This document shows, piece after piece, positions 56,630-64,000 of a stretch of DNA of 64,000 bases. A program made the translations under genes and the position numbers. How positions within the stretch are numbered: position 1 is the first letter of the stretch; each line of letters starts with the position of its first letter. The DNA is from Pelomonas parva (GTDB lineage: Bacteria; Pseudomonadota; Gammaproteobacteria; Burkholderiales; Burkholderiaceae_C). The notes beneath the pieces were generated by a model. The model was given only the letters and a program-made list of their open reading frames with translations, searched no databases and had not been told where the DNA came from. Where the stretch lies: positions 186,001 through 250,000 of the forward strand of contig NZ_JBIGHV010000003.1 of assembly GCF_043555835.1 (NCBI RefSeq), in the 5' to 3' direction.

Positions 56630-56772
56630 CAGGCCCCTCGCCCAGCCTCGCTTCGCTGAACGCGAGCGCGTCTGGCCGGTCCCCCGAGGGGACAGCGATG
56701 CTCGCGGCGTTGAGCCGCGAGCACATCGCCAGCGCGGGCCGGCTTGGGGCGGCCCGGCGCTCTCGGCCCGAA
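56630..56772 (+). repeat. Structured intergenic repeat, copy C
   Basis: Third copy, exactly filling the gap between the GST stop and the convergent regulator stop. The TGAAC-loop helix is TTCGC/GCGAG (56652-56666, one G-T wobble), the GTCCCC-CGA-GGGGAC hairpin is at 56679-56693, and the large hairpin is GCTCGCGGC/GCCGCGAGC (56700-56722). It ends in CTCGGCCCG two bases before the regulator stop. No T-tract is present. Orientation is the same as in copies A and B. Confidence 0.85.
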
Positions 56773-57420
56773 TCAAGCGATCAGCAGTTCGCGGGATCGC
56801 ACATGCAGCAGGCGCACCTGGCGCCAGATGCGGCGCTGCAGTTCGGCGATGTCCAGCGCCCACAGTGCGGCAATCTCCGTCAGCAGCAGGCCTTGCGCCA
56901 GCAGCGTCAGCAGGTGGCGGCTGGCCTGGTCGATCTGGCGGCCGGCGGGCGTGGTGTCCAGCGAGGCCGCCGGCTGGCGGGCCATCACCAACGGGCTGCG
57001 CTCGATGCCGAAGGCGGCCAGCGCCTGGCGCGCGAGCTGCGGGCTGAGCATGGCGCGGCGCTCATGCAAGCGGATGAGCGCCTCGACGAGGCCGGCGCCG
57101 CTGCCGTCGTCCACGTGATAGGCGTTGGCACCGGCGCTCAGGGCGGCGAACAGCTGCAGGTCGTCGGCGGTCGGCGTCAGCAGCAGCAGCTGCGGGCGCA
57201 CCGGCAGCCGGCCGAGTTCGTGGGCGACGCGCATCGCATGCGCGTCGACCAGGCGCAGGTCGGAGGCGACGATGTCCGGCGCGAGCGTGGCGAGTTCTTC
57301 CAGCGCGTCGGACAGCACGGCGCTGCTGCCTGCCAGTTCCACCCCGTCGGCCTGCAGCAGCAGCGAGCGGGTGCGCTGCAGGGAGGGCTCGTTGTGGCGG
57401 AGGAGATAGACGGTGGGCAT
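56773..57420 (-). CDS. LuxR/NarL-type response regulator with degenerate receiver
   Basis: 215 residues from the ATG at 57420. The receiver keeps Asp54 (IVASDLRLVD) as possible phospho-acceptor. The usual N-terminal acidic pair is RHNEP, and the lysine of the beta5 loop is replaced (YHVDDGSG), so phosphorylation may be lost. The C-terminal helix-turn-helix resembles the GerE/LuxR type (LLAQGLLLTEIAALWAL, then LLHVRSREL). It has no kinase partner beside it. It may act as a phosphorylation-independent regulator. Its stop abuts repeat copy C. Confidence 0.75.
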   Translation of the reverse strand: MPTVYLLRHNEPSLQRTRSLLLQADGVELAGSSAVLSDALEELATLAPDIVASDLRLVDAHAMRVAHELGRLPVRPQLLLLTPTADDLQLFAALSAGANAYHVDDGSGAGLVEALIRLHERRAMLSPQLARQALAAFGIERSPLVMARQPAASLDTTPAGRQIDQASRHLLTLLAQGLLLTEIAALWALDIAELQRRIWRQVRLLHVRSRELLIA

Positions 57421-57508
57421 GGCAACAGGATGTACAACGGCGCGCATTGTGCGCGTTTTGCCCCCGAAACCCCCTAGTTTGTAGTCACCATCCCCCGCGT
57501 CCAGGCGG

Positions 57509-59161
57509 TTACGCAGACCGCTGGATGCTGCCCTGCCGCGCAAAGCTGCGCGCGCTGGCCAGCGGCCAGTAGACCTTGAAGGTGTTGTGCGGCAGCTCGC
57601 CGCGCAGCAGGGCGCCGGGTTCGATGAAGGGCAGCAGGTTGGCCAGCAGCTTGACCTCGTGCTTGTCCAGCCGGTGCACGATGTGCTGGGCCGTGATCTC
57701 CTGGGGGTGGCACAGGCCGGCGGCCTCGACCAGCTCCTTCAGCGCCTTCAGCGTGCCCTGGTGGAAGTTGGCGACGCGCTGGGCCTTGTCGGGCACGACG
57801 ATGGCGCGCTGGCGCTGCGGGTCCTGCGTCGTCACGCCGGTGGGGCAGTGGCCGGTGTGGCAGGCCTGGGCCTGGATGCAGCCGAGCGCGAACATGAAGC
57901 CGCGCCCCGAATTGCACCAGTCGGCGCCCAGCGCCATCAGCCGCACGATGTCGAAGGCGGTGGTGACCTTGCCGGCGCAGCCGAGCTTGATCTTGTCGCG
58001 CAGATTGAGGCCCACCAGCGTGTTGTGGATGAGCAGCAGCCCCTCCTGCAGCGGCGCGCCGACGTAGTTGGTGAACTCCAGCGGCGCCGCGCCCGTGCCG
58101 CCCTCGGCGCCGTCGACGACGATGAAGTCGGGCGTGATGCCAGTCTCCTGCATGGCCTTGCAGACGGCGAACCATTCCCACGGGTGGCCGATGCAGAGCT
58201 TGAAGCCGGTGGGTTTGCCGCCGGACAGGTTCCGCAGGTGCTCGATGAATTGCATCATCTCGATGGGAGTCGAGAAGGCGCTGTGACGGGCCGGCGAGAT
58301 GCAGGCCACGCCCTCGGGCACGCCGCGCGCGGCGGCGATCTCGGCCGTCACCTTGGGGCCCGGCAGCACGCCACCATGGCCCGGCTTGGCGCCCTGGCTG
58401 AGCTTCAACTCGATCATCTTGACCTGCGGGTCGGCCGCTGCGGCCTGGAACTTCTCGGCGCTGAACGAGCCGTCGTCATTGCGGCATCCGAAGTAACCGG
58501 AGCCGATCTCCCAGATCAGGTCGCCGCCATGCACGCGGTGGTGGGCGCTGATCGAGCCCTCGCCGGTGTCATGCGCAAAGCCGCCCTGCTTGGCGCCCTT
58601 GTTCAGCGCCAGGATGGCGTTGGCGCTCAGCGCGCCGAAGCTCATCGCCGAGATGTTGAAGACACTGCACGAATAGGGCTGGGCGCGGCCGGCGCCGATG
58701 GTGATGCGGAAGTCGTGGCTGGTGAGATGAGTCGGCGCCAGCGAGTGGTTGATCCACTCGTAGCCGCGCGCGCCGACGTCCAGCTGCGTGCCGAACGGCC
58801 GCTGATCCGGGTCGCCCTTGGCGCGCTGGTAGACGATGGAGCGCTGGGCGCGCGAGAACGGCGCGGCGTCGTTGTCGCCCTCGACGAAGTACTGGCGGAT
58901 CTCCGGGCGGATGAACTCCAGCAGGAAGCGGAAATGGCCGATGACGGGGTAGTTGCGCAGGATGGAGTGGCGCGTCTGGCGGATGTCGCGCAGGCCCAGC
59001 AGCGTGAGCGCCAGGAACACCAGCACCAGCAGGCCATGGGCCAGGTCACCCATCCAGCGAATGGCGAAGAACAACGCCAGCAGGCCGCACAGCACCCAGG
59101 TGAGATAACGCACAGGGAAGTGCTCGTTGAGGCGTCTCGTCCAGCGGGGCCAAGCAAGCAT
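57509..59161 (-). CDS. FMN-binding glutamate synthase-like protein with membrane anchor
   Basis: 550 residues from the ATG at 59161. Two membrane segments at ~20-60 precede a GltB-type FMN barrel (SAMSFGALSANAI, then DGAEGGTGAAP). A cysteine set GCIQAQACHTGHC fits the 3Fe-4S cluster of glutamate synthases (C-x5-C-x4-C). There is no glutaminase domain and no GltD partner gene, so it is not a classical glutamate synthase. Members of this family are widespread but poorly characterised. It is divergent from sppA with 85 bases between starts. Confidence 0.87.
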   Translation of the reverse strand: MLAWPRWTRRLNEHFPVRYLTWVLCGLLALFFAIRWMGDLAHGLLVLVFLALTLLGLRDIRQTRHSILRNYPVIGHFRFLLEFIRPEIRQYFVEGDNDAAPFSRAQRSIVYQRAKGDPDQRPFGTQLDVGARGYEWINHSLAPTHLTSHDFRITIGAGRAQPYSCSVFNISAMSFGALSANAILALNKGAKQGGFAHDTGEGSISAHHRVHGGDLIWEIGSGYFGCRNDDGSFSAEKFQAAAADPQVKMIELKLSQGAKPGHGGVLPGPKVTAEIAAARGVPEGVACISPARHSAFSTPIEMMQFIEHLRNLSGGKPTGFKLCIGHPWEWFAVCKAMQETGITPDFIVVDGAEGGTGAAPLEFTNYVGAPLQEGLLLIHNTLVGLNLRDKIKLGCAGKVTTAFDIVRLMALGADWCNSGRGFMFALGCIQAQACHTGHCPTGVTTQDPQRQRAIVVPDKAQRVANFHQGTLKALKELVEAAGLCHPQEITAQHIVHRLDKHEVKLLANLLPFIEPGALLRGELPHNTFKVYWPLASARSFARQGSIQRSA

Positions 59162-59246
59162 GTGGGGTTCTCTCAACCGTGACCGACGGATGCTAGCCCC
59201 GCTGGCGCTCACAATCGGCGCGCATCAACCCTCAGGATCGCTGTCG

Positions 59247-61127
59247 ATGAAGTCCCTGTTCTCCGCACTCGGCTGGTTTTTCTCCAAGACCTGGTGGCTC
59301 ATCGACGGCACGCGCCGCGCGCTGCTGAACCTGCTGATGCTGGTACTCATCGTCATCGTCGTGACGGCCCTCGTCACGCGCGGCCCCACGCCGCTGGCCG
59401 AGAAGACGACGCTGGTGCTCAAGCTGGACGGCAACCTCGTCGAGCAGTTCTCCGGCAGCCCGCGCGAGCAGCTGCTGGCCCAGGCGCAAGGCCGCTCGAC
59501 GGCGCGCCAGACGCGGCTGCGCGACGTGCTGGCCGTGCTGGACCAGGCCGCCACGGACGACAAGATCGGCGCCCTGCTGCTGGACGTGGACGAGCTGCGC
59601 GGCGCGGGCCTGGCCGGCCTGCACGAGGTGGCCGCCGGGCTGCAGCGCTTCAAGCAGAGCGGCAAGCCGGTGCTGGCGTATTCGGACAGCTACAGCCAGC
59701 GCGGCTACTTCCTGGCCGCGCTGGCCGACGAGGTCTACCTGCACCCGATGGGCATGGTGGGGCTGGAGGGCTTCGGCCGCTGGAACCTGTACTACAAGGA
59801 CGCGCTGGACCGCCTGGGCGTGAAGGCCCATGTCATCAAGGCCGGCACCTACAAGAGCGGCGCCGAGGTCTACAGCGAGAACGGCCCCAGCCCGGCAACG
59901 CGCGAGTCCGTGGGCCTGGTCTACGGCGAGCTATGGGAAGGTTTCACGGCCGCCATCGAGAAGGCACGCAAGCTGGAGGCTGGCAGCATCGCTCAGGGCA
60001 TCGAAACGCTGCCGCAACGCATGGCCGCCGTGAAAGGCGACGCGGCGCAGCTGGCGCTGCAGGGCAAGCTCGTCGACGGCCTGAAGACGCGCGACCAGAT
60101 GCGCGAGCTGCTCATCGCCAAGGGCGCGAAGGACGAGCCGAGCAAGAGCTTCCGGCAGATCTCGTCGGGCGCCTATATGGCCTATGTGAAGGAGGCCGCG
60201 ACACCCAATGCCTTGCAACCGGGCATCGGCATCGTCGTGGCCGAGGGCGAGATCGTCGACGGCGAGGCCGGGCCGGGCCGCATCGGTGGTGACTCGACGG
60301 CCCGCCTCATCCGCAAGGCGCGCGAGGACGAGGCCATCAAGGCCGTCGTGCTGCGCGTGAACTCGCCCGGCGGCAGCGCCTTCGCCTCCGAGATCGTGCG
60401 CCGCGAGCTGGAGCTGACGCGCACGGCCGGCAAGCCGATCGTCGTGTCCATGGGCGACGTGGCGGCCTCGGGCGGCTACTGGATCGCGACCAGCAGCGAC
60501 GCCGTCATCGCCGACCCCGGCACCATCACCGGCAGCATCGGCGTGTACGGCATGCTGCCGACGGCGGAGGGGCTGATCGACAAGCTGTCGCTGCACACCG
60601 CCGGCATCACGACCACCTGGCTGGCCGGCGGCCACGACGCCCGCCGCCCGCTGGACCCGCGGCTGCAGGCCGTCATGCAGTCCAGCATCGACCACATCTA
60701 CACCCGCTTCACGACGCTGGCGGCGCAGGCACGCAAGAGCACGCCGGAGAAAATTGATGCCGTCGCTCAGGGACGTGTCTGGACCGGCGCGCAGGCGAAG
60801 GAGCGCGGCCTGATCGACCGGCTGGGCAGCCTGGACGACGCGGTGCAAGCGGCCGTCAAGCTGGCCAAGCTGGACGTCACCGCCGGCGACAAGCCGCGTG
60901 TGGCCTACGTGGAGCGCGACCTGAGTCGCAAGGAGCGGCTGCTGGCGTCGTTGGCCGACGTGGCGGCGCCGCCGCTGGCGCAGGCGGTCGGTCAGGCGCT
61001 GGGGCTGGATGCGCTGCCGGCGCCCGTCGTCGAGGAACTCACCGCGCTGCGGGAGCTGGCGCGGCTGTCGGCGCAGGGAAGCTGGGAGCGGGGGGCGGCG
61101 GTGCATTGTTTGTGCGCGGCGCCTTGA
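59247..61127 (+). CDS. sppA: Signal peptide peptidase SppA, 67K type
   Basis: 626 residues from the ATG at 59247. SppA degrades cleaved signal peptides in the inner membrane. A single N-terminal membrane anchor lies at ~25-45. The duplicated S49 domains carry the general base Lys203 (GTYKSGAEVYS) and nucleophile Ser408 (DVAASGGYW), the same split dyad as E. coli SppA (Lys209/Ser409). The C-terminal ~100 residues extend slightly beyond the usual end. The open frame upstream of 59247 runs into the neighbouring divergent promoter and is not coding. Confidence 0.95.
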   Translation: MKSLFSALGWFFSKTWWLIDGTRRALLNLLMLVLIVIVVTALVTRGPTPLAEKTTLVLKLDGNLVEQFSGSPREQLLAQAQGRSTARQTRLRDVLAVLDQAATDDKIGALLLDVDELRGAGLAGLHEVAAGLQRFKQSGKPVLAYSDSYSQRGYFLAALADEVYLHPMGMVGLEGFGRWNLYYKDALDRLGVKAHVIKAGTYKSGAEVYSENGPSPATRESVGLVYGELWEGFTAAIEKARKLEAGSIAQGIETLPQRMAAVKGDAAQLALQGKLVDGLKTRDQMRELLIAKGAKDEPSKSFRQISSGAYMAYVKEAATPNALQPGIGIVVAEGEIVDGEAGPGRIGGDSTARLIRKAREDEAIKAVVLRVNSPGGSAFASEIVRRELELTRTAGKPIVVSMGDVAASGGYWIATSSDAVIADPGTITGSIGVYGMLPTAEGLIDKLSLHTAGITTTWLAGGHDARRPLDPRLQAVMQSSIDHIYTRFTTLAAQARKSTPEKIDAVAQGRVWTGAQAKERGLIDRLGSLDDAVQAAVKLAKLDVTAGDKPRVAYVERDLSRKERLLASLADVAAPPLAQAVGQALGLDALPAPVVEELTALRELARLSAQGSWERGAAVHCLCAAP

Positions 61128-61155
61128 GCCGGCACCGCCGCCCAACCATGGCGAT

Positions 61156-61866
61156 TCAACGCGCGCTGCGTCGCCGCACCACACCCCCGACGACGCCCAG
61201 GCCCGCCAGCAGCAAGCCCAGGCTCGTCGGCTCGGGCACGGGCGTCGTGCTGAAGGTATCCAGCGCAAAGCCAGAACCGCCGGGGCCGGAGACCAGGACG
61301 CTGATGGCGTCGATGTCGGCCCAGTCCACCGGGCTGCTATTGCCGGCGTCGTCGATGAAGGCGCTGAACGGAATGATGACGCTCTGCGCCAGCGAGGCAT
61401 TCAGCGCCGTGCCGTAGTCGGCCACGCTGCTGAACGTGCCCGGGCCGTGGGCGGTGATGACGGAAACCGTCAGCGACATCGGCGCCGAGACGTAGCGAAA
61501 GTCGAGCCGGAAGGCGGACTCGCTGAGCAGGTTGATGGACAAGTACTGGCCCAGCTGGTTGGCCACGCCGTAGGTCAGGTTGGTGACCAGCGGCACGGCC
61601 GTATCGGCCATCGTGAAGTAGGCGCCGGCCTGGATCGCCGCAAAACTGAACTTGCCCGATTGGGCCACGCCCGCCTCGATGCTGTTGGCGATGTAGCGCC
61701 CGCCGCCCGGCGCCTCGGCCGAGGGAAGATGCGTTTCGACAAAGGGCGCGGCGTCGGTCTGGATCAGGCCGGTGCCGTCGCTGAAGGTGTCCTGGATAGA
61801 AGCGGCCTGGGCGCTGCTCAGGGCGAAGGCGGCGGCAGCGAGGGCGGCAAGTTGATGGCGGGTCAC
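61156..61866 (-). CDS. PEP-CTERM sorting-domain protein
   Basis: 236 residues from a GTG at 61866, chosen because a perfect AAGGAG lies six bases upstream and a signal peptide follows (MTRHQLAALAAAAFALSSAQA). The C-terminus has the sorting signal PVPEPTSLGLLLAGLGVVGG followed by RRRSAR, so it would be processed by an exosortase (XrtA/EpsH type) and released or anchored in the envelope. The middle is beta-rich with no recognisable catalytic motif. The organism must carry an exosortase locus elsewhere. It converges on sppA with a 28-base gap. Confidence 0.9.
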   Translation of the reverse strand: MTRHQLAALAAAAFALSSAQAASIQDTFSDGTGLIQTDAAPFVETHLPSAEAPGGGRYIANSIEAGVAQSGKFSFAAIQAGAYFTMADTAVPLVTNLTYGVANQLGQYLSINLLSESAFRLDFRYVSAPMSLTVSVITAHGPGTFSSVADYGTALNASLAQSVIIPFSAFIDDAGNSSPVDWADIDAISVLVSGPGGSGFALDTFSTTPVPEPTSLGLLLAGLGVVGGVVRRRSAR

Positions 61867-62002
61867 GGGGTGCTCCTTGGAGTGGCGGGGTGGACGGAAT
61901 GCAGCCGACAAGTTCGACTCATTCAGACCAACGCAAACCGCTGCCAGACCCGGACAGGGCACCACTCTGCAAACGTGGGGGAGCGCAAGAACGCACCGAC
62001 GC

Positions 62003-63331
62003 TCAGTGTTCCACCGCCAGGGGCAGGCACAAGGCGAGCCTGGCACCCGAGCCCACCATCGTCATCAGTCGGCCACCATGCAGCTGGGCCACGCGTTGCG
62101 CGATCGCCAGGCCCAGGCCGCCGATGCCGCCACCGGACCGCGCCAGTGGCGGGCGGCGCAGGCTGTGGCCACTGGCGAGCCGCTCGGCCACGTCGCGCGG
62201 CAGCCCAGGGCCGTCGTCCTGCACCAGCACCCGCGCAAGTCGCCCTTCGACACTGAGGCTGACGCGCACGCTCCCGGCGTGGCGCAGCGCGTTGTCGATG
62301 AGGTTGGACAGGGCGCGCTCGACGAGCTGCCAGTCGCCGTCGAGTTGCAGGCGCGCCGGCGCTGGGCCATCGAGTTGCGCGGCGGCGCCGAACTTGCGCA
62401 CGGTGTCGCTCACCAGTTCATCCAGCGCAAAGCGTTCGCGCTGGGGCACCTGCTGGGTGGCTTCGAGCATGGCCAACTCGAAGAGTTGCTGGGTCAGACG
62501 GCGCACGCGCTCGCTTTGCGCCAGGGCGCGGGCCAGGCCGGGGCGCTCGGGCGCGTTGGGTTCATCGGGGCGGGCCTGCGCGGACAGGGCTTCCAACTGG
62601 CCATGCAAGGCCGTGAGCGGCGTGCGCAGATCGTGGGCGAGCTGGGCCATGTGCTCGCGGTGCTCGGCAGCAAGCGCCTGCTCCTGGGCCAGCCGCAGGC
62701 GTTCGCGCTCGGCCAGGGTCTGGCGACGCAGCACCCAGGCACCGACGGCCAGCGTGAGCAAGGCAGCCACGCCCAGCCAGGCCAGGGCGAGGGTCATCAA
62801 GCCATGGTTCTCGGCGTGCGCGTTGGCCTGGCGGCGGGCCGGGCCGTCGAGCACGATGTAGAGGTATCCGGGCGGGCGCACATCACCCACGCGCGGCGGA
62901 AACATCGCCGCGCTGAACAGCCGTGCGCCCGGCATGCCCATGGGGTCGGTGCCGCGCAAGGGCAGCGCCTGCCCAGCGAGAAAGGCGCGCACGGGCTGCA
63001 GGTCGACGCGGGGGATGCGCACCATGCCCGGCTCGCCCAGGTATTGCTGCACGGCGCCATCGGCGCCGAGGGTGTAGACCTGGATGCCGGGGCTGACGGC
63101 GGTGAGCATCTCAATGAGGCGCCGGATGGCGCCGGGGTCGCCGGCATCGACCTGCTGGGACTGGATCACCGGCCAGTGGCCGACGATGTGCTGCGCCAGG
63201 TTGGCGTTCAGCCGCTGCAAGGCCTCGGCCTCGCGCTCGGCCGACAGGCGCAGACCGGCCGCCGCCATCAGCGCGCCAAAGCCGAGCAGCAATAGCGCCA
63301 GCGTGAGGGTGAGGCGGACGGCAAAGTTCAT
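62003..63331 (-). CDS. Sensor histidine kinase (OmpR-partner type)
   Basis: 442 residues. Two membrane segments (~6-28 and ~178-200) enclose a ~150-residue periplasmic sensor, followed by HisKA (LAHDLRTPLTALHG, phospho-His) and HATPase (LSNLIDNALRHAG, DDGPGLPRD, GGLGLAIAQ). Its ATG overlaps the response-regulator stop by ATGA. The signal is unknown; the DNA around the pair gives no target gene. Confidence 0.93.
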   Translation of the reverse strand: MNFAVRLTLTLALLLLGFGALMAAAGLRLSAEREAEALQRLNANLAQHIVGHWPVIQSQQVDAGDPGAIRRLIEMLTAVSPGIQVYTLGADGAVQQYLGEPGMVRIPRVDLQPVRAFLAGQALPLRGTDPMGMPGARLFSAAMFPPRVGDVRPPGYLYIVLDGPARRQANAHAENHGLMTLALAWLGVAALLTLAVGAWVLRRQTLAERERLRLAQEQALAAEHREHMAQLAHDLRTPLTALHGQLEALSAQARPDEPNAPERPGLARALAQSERVRRLTQQLFELAMLEATQQVPQRERFALDELVSDTVRKFGAAAQLDGPAPARLQLDGDWQLVERALSNLIDNALRHAGSVRVSLSVEGRLARVLVQDDGPGLPRDVAERLASGHSLRRPPLARSGGGIGGLGLAIAQRVAQLHGGRLMTMVGSGARLALCLPLAVEH

Positions 63332-64000
63332 GGCGCGTCGGCGCTCAGGCGGTAGCCCGCGCCCCAGACGGTCTGCAGCCAGCGCGGCTGACGGGGGTCG
63401 TCCTCCAGACGGTTGCGCAGGCGGTTGATGTGGCTGTTGACGGTGTGCTCGTAGCCATCGAAGCCGGCCCCCCAGACACGCCGCAGCAGCGCCTCGCGGC
63501 TGAACACTTCACCCGGGTGCCGCATCAGGAACTGCAGCAGCTCGAACTCCCGCAGCGGCAGCACATGGGCCTGGCCGCCGTCGCGCCGCAGCGCCCGCGA
63601 CTGCGGCTGCAACTCGAAGGGGCCTACGCGCAACACCTGGCCCTCCTGCGGCAAGGCCCGCCAATGGGCCAGGCGGCGCAGCTGACCGCGCACCCGTGCC
63701 ACCAGCTCCAGCATGGAGAAAGGCTTGACGAGGTAGTCGTCGGCGCCCAGCTCCAGGCCCAGCACGCGATGAGCCTCGCTGTTGCGCGCGCTCAGCATCA
63801 GGATGGGCAACTGCGGCTGTGCCTGCCGGAAATGCCGGCAGACCTCGAAGCCGTCGGCGCCGGGCAGCATGCCATCGAGCAGCAGCAGGTCGAAGGGCCG
63901 GTCATGCCGCAGCGCCTGCAGCCCGTCGCTGGCGCGGTCCACCGTGAAACCGGCGCGACACAGATGCTCCTGCAGGGTTTCTGCAATTGCATCGTCGTCT
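63328..64000 (-). CDS. OmpR-family response regulator (5' end outside window)
   Basis: The frame is open to the right edge; 223 residues plus stop are visible, beginning within the acidic pocket (DDDAIAETLQ). The phospho-acceptor Asp is in LLLLDGMLPG and the conserved Lys in YLVKPFSM. The C-terminal winged-helix domain contains LPLREFELLQFLMRHPGEVF and a YEHTVNSHINRLRNRL recognition helix. Only about eight N-terminal residues are missing. It is the first gene of the pair and is coupled to the histidine kinase. Confidence 0.94.
   Translation of the reverse strand, partial: DDDAIAETLQEHLCRAGFTVDRASDGLQALRHDRPFDLLLLDGMLPGADGFEVCRHFRQAQPQLPILMLSARNSEAHRVLGLELGADDYLVKPFSMLELVARVRGQLRRLAHWRALPQEGQVLRVGPFELQPQSRALRRDGGQAHVLPLREFELLQFLMRHPGEVFSREALLRRVWGAGFDGYEHTVNSHINRLRNRLEDDPRQPRWLQTVWGAGYRLSADAP

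Overview
The window is high-GC DNA from a Gram-negative bacterium, most likely a betaproteobacterium of the order Burkholderiales (Roseateles/Pelomonas/Mitsuaria-like). This rests on the gene families present: two large TonB-dependent receptors, a PEP-CTERM protein, many c-di-GMP and two-component proteins, a beta-ketoadipate-type thiolase and malate synthase G. The genus is an inference from gene content only. I see no rRNA, tRNA, CRISPR array, transposase or phage gene; this is chromosomal DNA with densely packed operons, many joined by ATGA or TGATG overlaps.

Layout. 1-5.2 kb: a MurA-family enzyme cut by the left edge, tRNA hydroxylase TrhO, phosphatidylserine decarboxylase and a membrane EAL protein. 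5.3-13.9 kb: a beta-glucoside utilisation island with an ABC importer (ATPase, two permeases, binding protein), a GH1 and a GH3 beta-glucosidase and a LacI-type regulator, with a LacI-type operator between the divergent glycosidases. 13.9-23.7 kb: TrpS with a C-terminal extension, an ECF sigma factor paired with a Ser/Thr kinase, an AMP-forming CoA ligase, a LysR regulator and malate synthase G. 24.0-31.5 kb: a TonB-dependent receptor, a flavoprotein reductase and a thiolase/hydroxyacyl-CoA dehydrogenase/enoyl-CoA hydratase operon. 31.6-37.2 kb: a LytS/LytR-type two-component pair, an M14 carboxypeptidase, a Fic protein and a YpfH-like hydrolase lacking its serine. 37.6-43.7 kb: a second TonB-dependent receptor, an exported S9 peptidase and the YhhQ queuosine-precursor transporter. 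43.8-52.2 kb: a hybrid histidine kinase, pyrF, a GGDEF/EAL protein, a GNAT acetyltransferase and purB. 52.2-57.4 kb: two DUF898 membrane proteins around an M48 protease, plus the decayed remnant of a second protease copy, then a glutathione transferase and a degenerate response regulator. 57.5-64 kb: an FMN glutamate-synthase-like protein, SppA, a PEP-CTERM protein and a two-component pair cut by the right edge.

The most unusual signal is a family of about 140-bp intergenic elements present three times (20.34, 42.83 and 56.63 kb). Each lies between convergent genes and in the same orientation. Two hairpins keep their pairing through compensatory base changes, so the family looks like a structured repeat rather than chance similarity. 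A different nested inverted repeat fills the convergent gap at 50.76 kb. Also notable are an intrinsic terminator with no gene upstream of it (55.9 kb), the duplicated DUF898/M48 unit with its fossil, and the sigma factor/kinase pair whose sigma factor lacks the usual acidic region-2 motif.
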